64,000 bases of DNA from Streptomyces globisporus (GTDB lineage Bacteria > Actinomycetota > Actinomycetes > Streptomycetales > Streptomycetaceae), in assembly GCA_014649555.1 (NCBI GenBank), contig BMTG01000004.1, positions 62,001-126,000 on the forward strand. The letters run 5' to 3'. Positions 52,370-63,803 of the stretch are shown one piece after another (position 1 is the first letter of the stretch; every line of letters begins with the position of its first letter). Under the pieces are notes generated by a model, which had not been told where the DNA came from, did no database searches, and saw only the letters and a program-made list of their open reading frames with translations. Both the position numbers and the translations under genes were made by a program.

Positions 52370-53334
52370 TCTCGCCCCATGTCGCGGTGTACGAGGACGG
52401 TCTCGATGCCTTCGGCGGCGAGGCGGGCGGAGAGCTTCTCGGACATCGCGACGGAGCGGTGCTTGCCCCCGGTGCAACCCACGGCGATGGTCACGTACCG
52501 CTTGCCCTCGCGGCGGTAGCCCGCAGCGATCAGCTGGAGCAGCTCGGTGTACTGGTTGAGGAACTCCTTGGCGCCCGGCTGATCGAAGACGTAGTCGGAC
52601 ACCTCCTCGTTGACACCGGTGAAGGGGCGCAGCTCGGGGACCCAGTGCGGGTTGGGCAGGAAGCGGCAGTCGACGACCAGGTCGGCGTCGACGGGCAGGC
52701 CGTACTTGTAGCCGAAGGACATCACCGTGGCGCGCAGCTCCGGCTCCGACTCGCCCGCGAACTGGGCGTCCATCTTGGCCCGCAGCTCGTGCACGTTGAG
52801 GCTGGAGGTGTCGATGACCAGGTCGGCGTCGCCGCGCAGCTCGCGCAGCAGGTCGCGCTCGGCCGCGATGCCGTCGACGATGCGCCCGTCGCCCTGGAGG
52901 GGGTGCGGGCGGCGGACGGACTCGAAGCGGCGCACGAGGGCGTCGTCGGAGGACTCCAGGAAGACGATCCGCCGGGTGACGTGCTTGGCCTCCAGGTCCG
53001 CGAGGGATTCGCGGAGGTTGTCGAAGAAGCGCCGGCCGCGTACGTCGACGACGACGGCGATCCGGGCCACGTTGCCCTGGGACCGGGCGCCGAGCTCGAC
53101 CATGGTGGGGATCAGCGCGGGCGGCAGGTTGTCGACGACGAACCAGCCGAGGTCCTCCAGACACTTGGCGGCGGTGCTGCGGCCGGCGCCCGACATCCCG
53201 GAGATGATCACCAGCTCGGGGATGGCCGCGTCACCCGTCTCGTTCGGGGTGTTCGTACTCACGTCTGCTGCTCCGTCTGCTCGGTGTGCTCGGTCTGCGG
53301 TGTGCTGTGCGGTCTCGTGGCTGTTCTCGGTCAT
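52366..53334 (-). CDS. rapZ: RNase adapter/nucleotide-binding protein RapZ (YvcJ)
   Basis: A 322-aa RapZ/YvcJ protein. After a disordered N-terminus (residues 1-38) comes a P-loop-like [20 protein letters not shown] in which the usual Walker A lysine is arginine. [40 protein letters not shown] and the C-terminal [19 protein letters not shown]-like block (here [18 protein letters not shown]) follow. In E. coli RapZ targets GlmZ sRNA; actinobacteria lack GlmZ, so its role is more likely nucleotide or sugar sensing. It overlaps uvrC and yvcK by 4 bp each. Confidence 0.92.
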   Translation of the reverse strand: MTENSHETAQHTADRAHRADGAADVSTNTPNETGDAAIPELVIISGMSGAGRSTAAKCLEDLGWFVVDNLPPALIPTMVELGARSQGNVARIAVVVDVRGRRFFDNLRESLADLEAKHVTRRIVFLESSDDALVRRFESVRRPHPLQGDGRIVDGIAAERDLLRELRGDADLVIDTSSLNVHELRAKMDAQFAGESEPELRATVMSFGYKYGLPVDADLVVDCRFLPNPHWVPELRPFTGVNEEVSDYVFDQPGAKEFLNQYTELLQLIAAGYRREGKRYVTIAVGCTGGKHRSVAMSEKLSARLAAEGIETVLVHRDMGRE

Positions 53335-55430
53335 GAGCTGCCCCCGTCGTCCTCTTCAATGATCTCTCCTGTGGCCGTGTTCACGGCAGGTGCCGCGGGA
53401 GTGGTCGAGGCGAGGGCGGCGGCCACCGATTCCGCCGTCCTTCGCCCTATCCCGGGGACCTCGCAGATCTCGTCGATTGTCGCCTGCCGGAGCTTCTTCA
53501 CCGAGCCGAAATGCTTGATCAGTGCCTGCTTCCGGGTCTCGCCGAGGCCGGACACGTCATCGAGGGGGCTGGTGCGGATGCGCTTGGCGCGCTTGGCCCG
53601 CTGGTAGGTGATGGCGAAGCGGTGCGCCTCGTCCCGGATGCGCTGGAGGAGGTAGAGGCCCTCGCTGGAGCGGGGCAGGACCACGGGATCGTCATCGTCG
53701 GGGAGCCAGACCTCTTCGAGGCGCTTGGCGAGGCCGCAGACGGCGATGTCGTCGATGCCCAGCTCGTCCAGGGCGCGCTTGGCGGCGGCGACCTGGGGCT
53801 GCCCGCCGTCGACGACGACGAGCTGCGGCGGGTAGGCGAACCGCTTGGGCCGGCCGTCGTCCTCCCGGGGCTCGGTGTCCTCGGCGACGGCGGTGGGCTC
53901 GGCGTCCCCGACGGCCGGGTCGGCGGCGAGGGCCGGGTCGGCGGCGAGGGCCGGGCCGGGAACGGGGCCGATGGGGGCGGGACCGTCGGCCGGGGTGCCC
54001 GTCGGCTGCTCCTCCCACTCCCCCGTGCGCTCCTTCTCCTGGAGGTAGCGCTTGAAGCGGCGGCCGATCACCTCGTGCATCGAGCGGACGTCGTCCTGGC
54101 CCTCGAAGCCCTTGATCTGGAAGCGGCGGTACTCGCTCTTGCGGGCGAGGCCGTCCTCGAAGACCACCATGGAGGCCACCACGTCGTCGCCCTGGAGGTG
54201 GGAGATGTCGTAGCACTCGATGCGCAGCGGGGCGGTGTCGAGACCCAGCGCCTCGGCGATCTCCTCCAGGGCGCGGGAGCGGGTGGTCAGGTCGGAGGCG
54301 CGCTTGGTCTTGTGCAGCCCGAGGGCCTGCTGGGCGTTGCGCTGGACCGTGGCCATGAGGTCCTTCTTGTCGCCGCGCTGCGGGATGCGCAGGCTGACCT
54401 GGGAGCCCCGGCGCTCGGCGAGCCACTGGGAGACGGCTTCGGTGTCCTCGGGCAGGGCGGGGACCAGGACCTCCTTGGGGACGGCGTCGCCGCGCTCCTC
54501 CCCGTACAGCTGCTGGAGGGCGTGCTCGACGAGGCCGGAGGTGTCGACCGCCTCGACCTTGTCGGTGACCCAGCCGCGCTGGCCTCGCACCCGGCCGCCG
54601 CGTACGTGGAAGATCTGGAGGGCGGCCTCCAGCTCGTCCTCGGCGACGGCGATCAGGTCGGCGTCGGTGGCGTCGGCCAGGACGACGGCGCTCTTCTCCA
54701 TGGCCCGCTTGAGGGCCCCGGCGTCGTCGCGGAGGCGGGCGGCCCGCTCGTACTCCATCTCCTCGGCCGCCTGCATCATGTCCTTCTCCAGGCGGCGGAT
54801 GTAGGTGCCGGTGCGCCCGGCCATGAAGTCGCAGAAGTCCTCGGCCAGCTCGCGGTGTTCCTCGGGGGTGACCCGTCCGACACAAGGGGCGGAGCACTTG
54901 CCGATGTAGCCCAGCAGGCAGGGGCGGCCGGTGCGCGCGGCGTTCTTGAAGACCCCGGCGGAGCAGGTGCGGACGGGGAAGACGCGGAGCATCAGATCCA
55001 CCGTCTCGCGGATCGCCCAGGCGTGGCCGTACGGACCGAAGTAGCGCACGCCCTTCTTCTTGGCGCCGCGCATCACCTGGACGCGGGGGAACTCCTCGTT
55101 GAGCGTGACCGCGAGATAGGGATAGCTCTTGTCGTCCCGGTACTTGACGTTGAACCGGGGGTCGAACTCCTTGATCCAGGAATACTCCAGCTGGAGCGCC
55201 TCGACCTCGGTGGAGACGACCGTCCACTCGACGGACGCGGCGGTGGTGACCATCGTGCGCGTACGCGGGTGGAGATGGGCCAGGTCCTGGAAGTAGTTGG
55301 CCACGCGCTGGCGCAGGTTCTTGGCCTTCCCGACGTAGATCACCCGGCGGTGCTCGTCGCGGAACTTGTAGACCCCCGGGGAGTCGGGGATCTGTCCCGG
55401 CTTGGGGCGGTAGCTGGAGGGGTCTGCCAT
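53331..55430 (-). CDS. uvrC: Excinuclease ABC subunit C
   Basis: A 699-aa UvrC. The GIY-YIG domain comes first ([33 protein letters not shown]), then the Cys-rich region [24 protein letters not shown] motif (residues about 215-245), the RNase H-like endonuclease domain ([36 protein letters not shown]) and a C-terminal double HhH ([40 protein letters not shown]) follow. A Pro/Ala-rich insertion interrupts the RNase H part at about residues 480-530, encoded by an 18-bp tandem repeat. It makes both incisions in nucleotide-excision repair. ATG is at 55430; it overlaps rapZ by 4 bp. Confidence 0.95.
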   Translation of the reverse strand: MADPSSYRPKPGQIPDSPGVYKFRDEHRRVIYVGKAKNLRQRVANYFQDLAHLHPRTRTMVTTAASVEWTVVSTEVEALQLEYSWIKEFDPRFNVKYRDDKSYPYLAVTLNEEFPRVQVMRGAKKKGVRYFGPYGHAWAIRETVDLMLRVFPVRTCSAGVFKNAARTGRPCLLGYIGKCSAPCVGRVTPEEHRELAEDFCDFMAGRTGTYIRRLEKDMMQAAEEMEYERAARLRDDAGALKRAMEKSAVVLADATDADLIAVAEDELEAALQIFHVRGGRVRGQRGWVTDKVEAVDTSGLVEHALQQLYGEERGDAVPKEVLVPALPEDTEAVSQWLAERRGSQVSLRIPQRGDKKDLMATVQRNAQQALGLHKTKRASDLTTRSRALEEIAEALGLDTAPLRIECYDISHLQGDDVVASMVVFEDGLARKSEYRRFQIKGFEGQDDVRSMHEVIGRRFKRYLQEKERTGEWEEQPTGTPADGPAPIGPVPGPALAADPALAADPAVGDAEPTAVAEDTEPREDDGRPKRFAYPPQLVVVDGGQPQVAAAKRALDELGIDDIAVCGLAKRLEEVWLPDDDDPVVLPRSSEGLYLLQRIRDEAHRFAITYQRAKRAKRIRTSPLDDVSGLGETRKQALIKHFGSVKKLRQATIDEICEVPGIGRRTAESVAAALASTTPAAPAVNTATGEIIEEDDGGSS
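53913..53955. repeat. 18-bp tandem repeat inside uvrC
   Basis: Two full copies (53913-53930 and 53931-53948) plus a partial third. They keep the reading frame and encode a repeated Leu-Ala-Ala-Asp-Pro-Ala in the UvrC insertion. Confidence 0.9.
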
Positions 55431-55492
55431 GTCTCACACCCTACTTGCGGGCAGTGACAGCGCGTCGTCCTCATGTGTTGCCGGGGGCGGTG

Positions 55493-55537
55493 CCGCGCTC
55501 CGGAGTGCCGTGGGGTGTTCCGCACCCCGGAGCGCGG
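55493..55537 (-). terminator. Terminator of the protease operon
   Basis: CCGCGCTCCGG pairs with CCGGAGCGCGG, with an inner GGGGTG/CACCCC stem in the loop, after the 321-aa gene and before uvrC. Confidence 0.7.
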
Positions 55538-55563
55538 GCCGATGGGCCGCTGGAGCCCCGCGC

Positions 55564-56529
55564 TCAGGCGTCCCTGGCCGGGGATCGCCCGGTACGGCTC
55601 CGGCGGCGCAGCGCGGCCGCCCCGCACAGGACCAGGGCGAGCAGCGCCCCGGCGCCCGCGGTGGTGGAGACCGCGGTCAGGGCCGTGTCGGGGCCCTGGG
55701 CAGCATCTGCCAGTGCGGGGCCTCCGGCGCCGTCCGGAGCGGCCTGGTCCGCCGCCGGGCCCGAGACGGGGCCAGGGGCGGGCGCGGGTCCGCCGGCCGG
55801 TCCGGGGGCCGCGTCGGGGCCGTAGCCGCCCGCCTTGCCGGAGCGGGCGTATCCGGAGCCGGGCAGCTTGTCGCCGTAGGCCTCCTTGACCCGGGTCCGG
55901 TAGGCGTCGAGCGTGGTGCCCTTCGCTCCGACGGCGGTCTTGGCGTCCTGGTCGAGCGGGAGCACCCGGGAGCCGTCGTGGACGTACCAGGCGTCGATCT
56001 GCGGTTCGCGGAAGACGGTGCCGCCGGGGAGCGCGCGGGCCCCCTGGGCGACGTAACGGGCCTCGTCGTCGCCGGTGGCGATGTTCACCACCTGCCAGTC
56101 ACCGTCGGCGCTCGCACCGGGGAGGGTCCACAGGGAGGCCTTCTGGCCGTCGGAGGAGACGGCGGTGCTGGCGAGGTAGTCCAGGGTGCTCGGGGCGGCC
56201 CCGGCCTTTCCGGCGACGAAGGCGGCCGAGAGCGTGCGCACGGGCACGGCCTCGCCCTCGATCTTCGGTGCGCTCGCCTTCCGGCTCACCGCGCCCTCCC
56301 GGGCGAAGAACCGGGACAGGGTGTCCAGGGTCGCCGGCTCGGTCGCGGCCTCGTGGGCGGCTTCGAGGGTCGACGCGGTCAGCTTGGGCGGGGCCGCGTG
56401 GCCGTCGTCGGCGAGGGCGGGAGCGGCGGCGGTGAACAGGGCGGCACCGGTGAGGGCGGTGGCGACGGCGATGCGCCGGGTGGTGGCCGCGTTCCGCGTG
56501 GTGGTTGTGCGCCGGGTGGTGGAGTTCAT
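55564..56529 (-). CDS. Secreted, membrane-anchored protein paired with the papain-like protease
   Basis: A 321-aa exported protein. The Arg-rich N-region leads to ATALTGAALFTAAAPALADD with a likely AxA signal-peptidase site. A helical domain (KLTASTLEAAHEAATEPATL) is followed by a mixed domain with WTLPGASADGDWQVVNIATG and EPQIDAWYVHDGSRVLPLDQ. A Pro/Ala/Gly-rich spacer at about residues 235-280 leads to a C-terminal membrane anchor (STTAGAGALLALVLCGAAAL) and RRRSRTG. No enzyme motif is recognised. It lies 4 nt after the papain-like protease gene, so it may be its substrate, inhibitor or surface partner. Confidence 0.7.
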   Translation of the reverse strand: MNSTTRRTTTTRNAATTRRIAVATALTGAALFTAAAPALADDGHAAPPKLTASTLEAAHEAATEPATLDTLSRFFAREGAVSRKASAPKIEGEAVPVRTLSAAFVAGKAGAAPSTLDYLASTAVSSDGQKASLWTLPGASADGDWQVVNIATGDDEARYVAQGARALPGGTVFREPQIDAWYVHDGSRVLPLDQDAKTAVGAKGTTLDAYRTRVKEAYGDKLPGSGYARSGKAGGYGPDAAPGPAGGPAPAPGPVSGPAADQAAPDGAGGPALADAAQGPDTALTAVSTTAGAGALLALVLCGAAALRRRSRTGRSPARDA

Positions 56530-56533
56530 GTCC

Positions 56534-57169
56534 TCACGCCCCGATCCGGTAGAGCGAGTGGGTCCAGGAGAACTCGTTGTTGTTCACGTACCAGGCGTGC
56601 GAAGCCCAGTTGTAGCGGTCGCTGGAGGGCCAGGGATCGCCCCAGTAGACCCAGCTGTTGGCATCGTCGTACCCGTAGATGACATGCATGTGGCCGCCGC
56701 CGGACGACCACTGGATCCGGGTCTCGATGGGGCGCTGGGCGGATATCTCGGCCTGCACGGTCGGGTAGCGCAGCCAGCCGGTGACGTAACTGCCGGGCCT
56801 GACCCCGGCCCAGGACAGGCCGGTCTGGACATTGCCCAGGGTGGCCTGCGAGTTGGGGCACTGGGTGTTCTGGTTGCGGTTGAAGGCGGCGTTGCAGAAC
56901 TGGTTCTGGGAGTAGCCGCGGCCGAACCAGGCGGCGATGGTGTTGCCGCCGGCCGCCCAGCACCAGTTGCTCTGCTGTTGCGCCTGCATGGTGATGTCGA
57001 GCCGCTGGGCGGCGGCGACGGTGGAGCCGGTCGTGGCAGGGGACTGGACGGCGGTGGCGGTGGCTGCGGGGACAGCGAGGAGGGCGGCGGCCAGAAGGGC
57101 GGTGAACGAGAACCTTCCGCGCCCTTGGGACCTCGGGGACCGTCTGGGGCTGACTTTTCGGTTGCGCAT
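56534..57169 (-). CDS. Secreted papain-like cysteine protease (C39_2/C70 type)
   Basis: A 211-aa secreted protein. The signal peptide (SFTALLAAALLAVPAATATA) is followed by a papain-like fold. The active-site Cys is in QQQSNWCWAAGGNTIAAW with the oxyanion Gln upstream, the His is in SSGGGHMHVIYGYDDANSWV and the likely Asp/Asn in VYWGDPWPSSD. QxxxxWCWAA is the signature of AvrRpt2-type (C70) and C39_2 peptidases. GGAGGAA precedes the ATG at 57169 (MRNRKVSPRRSPR). It heads a two-gene operon with the 321-aa anchored protein and is divergent from the HTH gene. Confidence 0.85.
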   Translation of the reverse strand: MRNRKVSPRRSPRSQGRGRFSFTALLAAALLAVPAATATAVQSPATTGSTVAAAQRLDITMQAQQQSNWCWAAGGNTIAAWFGRGYSQNQFCNAAFNRNQNTQCPNSQATLGNVQTGLSWAGVRPGSYVTGWLRYPTVQAEISAQRPIETRIQWSSGGGHMHVIYGYDDANSWVYWGDPWPSSDRYNWASHAWYVNNNEFSWTHSLYRIGA

Positions 57170-57283
57170 GGCGTTCCTCCCGAAACGGGGGTGGGGATCG
57201 GAGGAGCGCGTCCGGACGCTGACGAAGAGCATCCGGCGTTGTCCGGAGCAGGTCAACACGCTTCAATGCGAGGTGACATCACG

Positions 57284-57384
57284 GTGTGAACGGCACGGCG
57301 TCCGTGTGAACGGCACCGCCCCGGTCACCTGCTCCCCCGCATCCCCCGGGGGCCGGTGTCGCCACTCCCCACGTGAACGTTCAC
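57284..57384. promoter_or_regulatory. GTGAACG-type repeats between the protease and HTH genes
   Basis: GTGTGAACGGCAC occurs at 57284-57296 and 57304-57316, exactly two helical turns (20 bp) apart. A perfect palindrome GTGAACGTTCAC lies at 57373-57384, just before the HTH gene ribosome site. The shared GTGAACG core suggests one regulator, most simply the adjacent HTH protein. Confidence 0.55.
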
Positions 57385-57397
57385 CGGAGGCCCGCCC

Positions 57398-58330
57398 ATG
57401 CGGCAGACCGAGACCGAGACCGAACTGGCGCAGGTGCTGCGGACCGGACCGTTCCATCTGGCGTTGCGCACGGCCCTGTCGGTGCGCGGGCTGCCGCTCC
57501 AGCGGGTGCAGCACCATCTGGCGCACCGAGGCGTCAAGCTCGGGGTGACCAGCCTCAGTTACTGGCAGCAGGGGGTGCGCCGCCCCCGGCGGGCCGAATC
57601 GCTGCGGGCCGTCGCCGCGCTGGAGGAGGTGCTCGCGCTGCCGGACGACTCGCTGCTGCGGCTGCTGCGCGACGGCGACGCCCCGGGCGAGGGGGACCGC
57701 CCGGCGGGACGTTCGTACCGGTCGCTGATGGAGGCGTCGGGCTCGGTGGAGCGGCTCCTCGCGGCGATGGAGTCACCCGTGGACGGCGGGCTGCACACGG
57801 TGGGCCACCAGGAGCGGGTACGGATCGGGGCGCGCCGGGAGCTGGCGGGCCGCACCTCCCGGCATGTGGTGCGCGCGCACCGGGACGGCGTGGACCGCTA
57901 TCTCGCGGTGCACCGGGGCGACCCCGGCTGCGACCCGTCGCGGATCGCGGTGCGGGCCCTGGAGAACTGCCGGACGGGCCGGGTCCGCTGGGACGGGGAC
58001 GCGGGGGTGCTGGTGGCGGAGCTGCTGTTCGACACCCGGCTGCGGTCCGGCGAGACGTACCTCTTCGGGTACGGCTTCGACGACGGTACGGGTGGGGCGA
58101 GCGGTGAGTACGTGCGCGGCTTCACCTTCGGGGGCGGGCAGTACGTCCTCCAGGTCGGCTTCGACGAGGCCGCGCTCCCGGTGCGGTGCCGCCGGTTCGC
58201 CCAGGCGTCGGCGGGGGCGGCGCGCGGGGCCCGCGGGGACCTCACCCTGACCGGCCGGCACCGGACCGTGCACCTGGTGGAGGAGGGCGTACGGCCGGGG
58301 CTGATCGGGATCGACTGGGACTGGGTGTGA
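57398..58330 (+). CDS. HTH-type regulator-like protein (310 aa)
   Basis: A 310-aa protein. Residues about 15-75 read as a helix-turn-helix region (TALSVRGLPLQRVQHHLAHR, then GVTSLSYWQQGVRRPRRAES), like an XRE domain. The C-terminal 200 residues form a beta-rich domain (TSRHVVRAHRDGVDRYLAVH, VRWDGDAGVLVAELLFDTRL, GETYLFGYGFDDGTG) that I do not recognise. GGAGG precedes the ATG at 57398. It is divergent from the protease operon across a region with GTGAACG repeats, so regulation of those genes and of itself is likely. It converges on the Rieske gene, with 18 nt between. Confidence 0.68.
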   Translation: MRQTETETELAQVLRTGPFHLALRTALSVRGLPLQRVQHHLAHRGVKLGVTSLSYWQQGVRRPRRAESLRAVAALEEVLALPDDSLLRLLRDGDAPGEGDRPAGRSYRSLMEASGSVERLLAAMESPVDGGLHTVGHQERVRIGARRELAGRTSRHVVRAHRDGVDRYLAVHRGDPGCDPSRIAVRALENCRTGRVRWDGDAGVLVAELLFDTRLRSGETYLFGYGFDDGTGGASGEYVRGFTFGGGQYVLQVGFDEAALPVRCRRFAQASAGAARGARGDLTLTGRHRTVHLVEEGVRPGLIGIDWDWV

Positions 58331-58348
58331 GGGGCCGGCGTTCGTGGT

Positions 58349-58777
58349 TCAGGCGTCGGGGCCCGCGACGAGGTTGCCGCCCTCGGCGGTGAGGGGGACG
58401 GCGGGGAGCGGCACGGTGGCCGGGCCCTCGATGACCTCGCCGGTGGTCGTGTCGAAGCGGCTGCCGTGGCAGGGGCAGTGGCCCTCGGTGCCCTCGATCT
58501 TGGTCAGGACGCAGCCGCCGTGGGTGCACTGGGCGCTGAACGCCTTGTACTCGCCCTTGGCCGGGCAGCTCACGACGAGGCGCGCTTCCCGGTAGAGCTT
58601 GGCGCCGCCGACCGGCACCTCGGAGGCCGCGCCGAGCGGAACGGGGGCGGTCGGCGTGGGGTTCTTGGCATGCCCGAGCTTGGACTCGGTCGAGCAGGCG
58701 GCCGCTCCCAGCCCGGCGGCACCGGCGAGCGCGGCGCCCTTCAGCACGGTACGGCGGGCGGCGGGCAGGCCGGGCAT
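58349..58777 (-). CDS. Tat-exported Rieske [2Fe-2S] protein
   Basis: A 142-aa protein. The N-terminus is a twin-arginine signal (AARRTVLKGAALAGAAGLGA) ending at a probable lipobox AAACST, so it is probably folded in the cytoplasm, exported by Tat and lipid-anchored. The Rieske domain has both ligand loops, QCTHGGCVLT and HCPCHGSRFD, including the disulfide cysteines of respiratory-type Rieske proteins. The partner is unknown; similar small Tat Rieske proteins are common in Streptomyces. ATG is at 58777, and TATCGT (58881-58876) is a possible -10. Confidence 0.82.
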   Translation of the reverse strand: MPGLPAARRTVLKGAALAGAAGLGAAACSTESKLGHAKNPTPTAPVPLGAASEVPVGGAKLYREARLVVSCPAKGEYKAFSAQCTHGGCVLTKIEGTEGHCPCHGSRFDTTTGEVIEGPATVPLPAVPLTAEGGNLVAGPDA

Positions 58778-59115
58778 GCGGACTCCACGGGGTGTCGTTC
58801 GAGGCGGATCGCGGTCGGGTTCGCCGGACGGGCGCGGAGCGACGACGGCGGCCGCGTGTGCCGGTGACAGAACCGACGATACCGGCGAGGAACGGGAGCC
58901 TTGCGGGCGGGCCGGTCGGGAGGGGACCGGCCGGGGCGTCCCGCCTCCGCCGGGGAGCGGCCGAGCACTGCCCGGCGCTCGCCGGACGGCGCTCGCGGGG
59001 CGGCGCGGATCCGCCCGGACGCCACGGCTGCGGCGGACAGGCGGGGGCCGCCCACGCCGATGACGGCGGCCCCCCTCGTCCTGCGGGGGCCGCCGCCATC
59101 GGTGAGCCCGGGGGC
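58778..59115. other. Intergenic region between the Rieske gene and uvrA
   Basis: A 338-nt gap. It holds the likely Rieske promoter (TATCGT, minus strand, 58881-58876) on the left and the uvrA terminator on the right. I see no further gene, and the open frames here are G+C shadows. Confidence 0.6.
59058..59101 (-). terminator. uvrA terminator
   Basis: CGATG-A-CGGCGGCCCCC pairs with GGGGGCCGCCG-C-CATCG around a 10-nt loop, 15 nt after the uvrA stop. Confidence 0.8.
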
Positions 59116-62160
<3,045 letters not shown>

Positions 62161-62322
62161 GCCGGTCCGCACCTTTCTAGAGAGAAGCGGGGGAACTGAG
62201 CCCCTCTCCCAGGGTATGGGGGGCGCCACAGTGGTGTCAGAGGCTTTCGACTCCGAGCGTATAGCACGCACATTCGATTTACGGCCGCCCTTCCCCTCCT
62301 TCACCCGAATGAGTGGCGAGGC

Positions 62323-62328
62323 TAGGCT
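62323..62328 (+). promoter_or_regulatory. -10 of a leaderless mRNA (maleylpyruvate isomerase-family gene)
   Basis: TAGGCT lies exactly 7 nt before the ATG at 62336, so the transcript probably begins at the A of the start codon. Confidence 0.65.
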
Positions 62329-62335
62329 CGGCCGC

Positions 62336-63025
62336 ATGATTGACCATGCGCACGACCTGGGAGCTGTACGCGAAGCGACCGAACGGCTGCTCGACGCAGT
62401 CGGCAAACTGGACAACGCCGCTGTCGCCGAGCCGTCACGGTTGCCCGGATGGAGCCGGGGCCATGTCCTGACCCACCTGTCACGTAACGCCGACGCGATC
62501 GGAAATGTTCTCCGGGGCCTCCCGATGTACGCGAGCAGCGAAACCCGCGACGCCGACATCGCCGACGGTGCCCCCCGCCCGGTCGCCGAGCAACTGGCCG
62601 ACCTGCGGGAGACCGCGGACGCCCTCCGGGCGGTCAGCGCCGAACCGGCCGACTGGTCCCGTACGGTCACCCTGCGCAACGGTGTGACGGACTCGGCGGC
62701 CCGGGTCCCCTTCCGGCGCTGGGTCGAGGTGGAGCTGCACCACGTCGACCTGGACATCGGCTACGAGCTGGAGGACCTGCCCGCCGAGTTCGTGGAGCGG
62801 GAGATCACCTTCCTCGCCGATCGCTTCCTGGGCAACGAGAGCGTGCCCGCCACCGGGCTGACCGACCTCGACGGCCGCACCTGGAGCACGGGCGGCGGCC
62901 CGCCGAGCGACCTGGTGACGGTGCAGGGGCCCGCCGTGGAGCTGCTGGGCTGGCTCTGCGGGCGCCGTGACGGCTCCGCCCTGACGGTGGCCGGAGGCCC
63001 GTTGCCCACGCTGCCCCCGCTATAG
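62336..63025 (+). CDS. Maleylpyruvate isomerase/DinB-like family protein
   Basis: A 229-aa protein of the mycothiol-dependent maleylpyruvate isomerase N-terminal (DinB-like) family. [20 protein letters not shown] has the metal-ligand His, and a second set is in [20 protein letters not shown]. The C-terminal part has the MDMPI-type block [20 protein letters not shown]. These enzymes are mycothiol S-transferases or isomerases. ATG at 62336 with a leaderless promoter; an in-frame upstream ATG at 62309 would lie before the -10 and was not chosen. It is divergent from uvrA and ends at the -10 of the next gene. Confidence 0.82.
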   Translation: MIDHAHDLGAVREATERLLDAVGKLDNAAVAEPSRLPGWSRGHVLTHLSRNADAIGNVLRGLPMYASSETRDADIADGAPRPVAEQLADLRETADALRAVSAEPADWSRTVTLRNGVTDSAARVPFRRWVEVELHHVDLDIGYELEDLPAEFVEREITFLADRFLGNESVPATGLTDLDGRTWSTGGGPPSDLVTVQGPAVELLGWLCGRRDGSALTVAGGPLPTLPPL

Positions 63026-63028
63026 GCT
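63023..63028 (+). promoter_or_regulatory. -10 of the leaderless MBL-hydrolase mRNA, overlapping the upstream stop codon
   Basis: TAGGCT starts with the TAG stop of the previous gene and lies exactly 7 nt before the ATG at 63036. Confidence 0.65.
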
Positions 63029-63035
63029 GAGCCGC

Positions 63036-63692
63036 ATGACGTACAGCGGAGCGGTGAAGGTCGGCGGACCGGCGAGCGTGCACGAACTGACGGATCTGAT
63101 GATCTCCAAGGTCGCCGTCGGTGCGATGAACAACAACGCGTATCTGCTGCGCTGCCGGGCCACCGGCGAGCAGCTGCTGATCGACGCGGCCGCCGAGCCG
63201 GAGACCCTGCTCGCGCTGATCGGTGACGACGGCATCACCTCCGTCGTCACCACGCACCAGCACGGGGACCACTGGCAGGCACTCGCCCAGGTCGCCGGGG
63301 CGACGGGCGCCCGGACGTTCGCGGGCCGCTACGACGCCGAGGGCATCCCGGTGCCGACCGACGTCCTGGTCGAGGACGGCGACACGATCACCGTCGGCCG
63401 GGTCGAGCTGACCGCCCGCCATCTGGTCGGCCACACCCCGGGCTCCATCGCCCTGGTCTACGACGACCCGCACGGCGCCCCGCATCTGTTCACCGGGGAC
63501 TGCCTCTTCCCCGGCGGGGTCGGGAACACGCACCAGGACCCCGAGGCGTTCGCGAACCTGCTGAACGACGTCGAGACGAAGCTGTTCGACCGGCTGCCCG
63601 ACGAGACGTGGGTCTACCCGGGCCACGGACACGACACGACGCTGGGCGCCGAGCGCCCCCAGCTGCCCGAGTGGCGCGCCCGCGGCTGGTAG
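63036..63692 (+). CDS. MBL-fold metallo-hydrolase (glyoxalase II-like)
   Basis: A 218-aa metallo-beta-lactamase-fold protein. The metal motif HxHxDH appears as TTHQHGDHW (Gln-Gly-Asp variant H-Q-H-G-D-H), followed by LVGHTPGSIAL with the next His, FTGDCLFPGGVGN with the bridging Asp, and VYPGHGHDTTLGAE with the last His. The set of ligands matches glyoxalase II-type enzymes, so a thioester (possibly mycothiol conjugate) may be the substrate. It lies 10 nt after the mycothiol-type gene but has its own leaderless promoter. A terminator follows. Confidence 0.87.
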   Translation: MTYSGAVKVGGPASVHELTDLMISKVAVGAMNNNAYLLRCRATGEQLLIDAAAEPETLLALIGDDGITSVVTTHQHGDHWQALAQVAGATGARTFAGRYDAEGIPVPTDVLVEDGDTITVGRVELTARHLVGHTPGSIALVYDDPHGAPHLFTGDCLFPGGVGNTHQDPEAFANLLNDVETKLFDRLPDETWVYPGHGHDTTLGAERPQLPEWRARGW

Positions 63693-63718
63693 CCCGCCCA
63701 CGTCCCGGACGACGCGAA

Positions 63719-63762
63719 AGCGGCCGGGGTGGACGGCTTTCGCCGTTTCCACCCCGGCCGCT
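63719..63762. terminator. Terminator between the MBL gene and the terC-like gene
   Basis: A 14-bp perfect stem (63719-63732 with 63749-63762) whose loop holds a second small hairpin (ACGGC/GCCGT); it serves the two convergent genes. Confidence 0.75.
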
Positions 63763-63803
63763 GCCGGTGTGTCCCTGTGCCGCTCGGGGCGGCCCCGGGT
63801 CAG

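Noticed and set aside
57286-57384. Rex operator-like sequence
   Set aside because: GTGAAC...GTTCAC resembles a Rex site (TGTGAA-N4-TTCACA-like), but the palindrome lacks the 2-bp central spacing and flanking T/A, and the other two sites are half-sites. A local HTH operator is a better explanation.
62161-62335. LexA box in the uvrA promoter
   Set aside because: TCGAATGTGCGTGC on the minus strand has one half-site only; the second half does not match GTTCGA.
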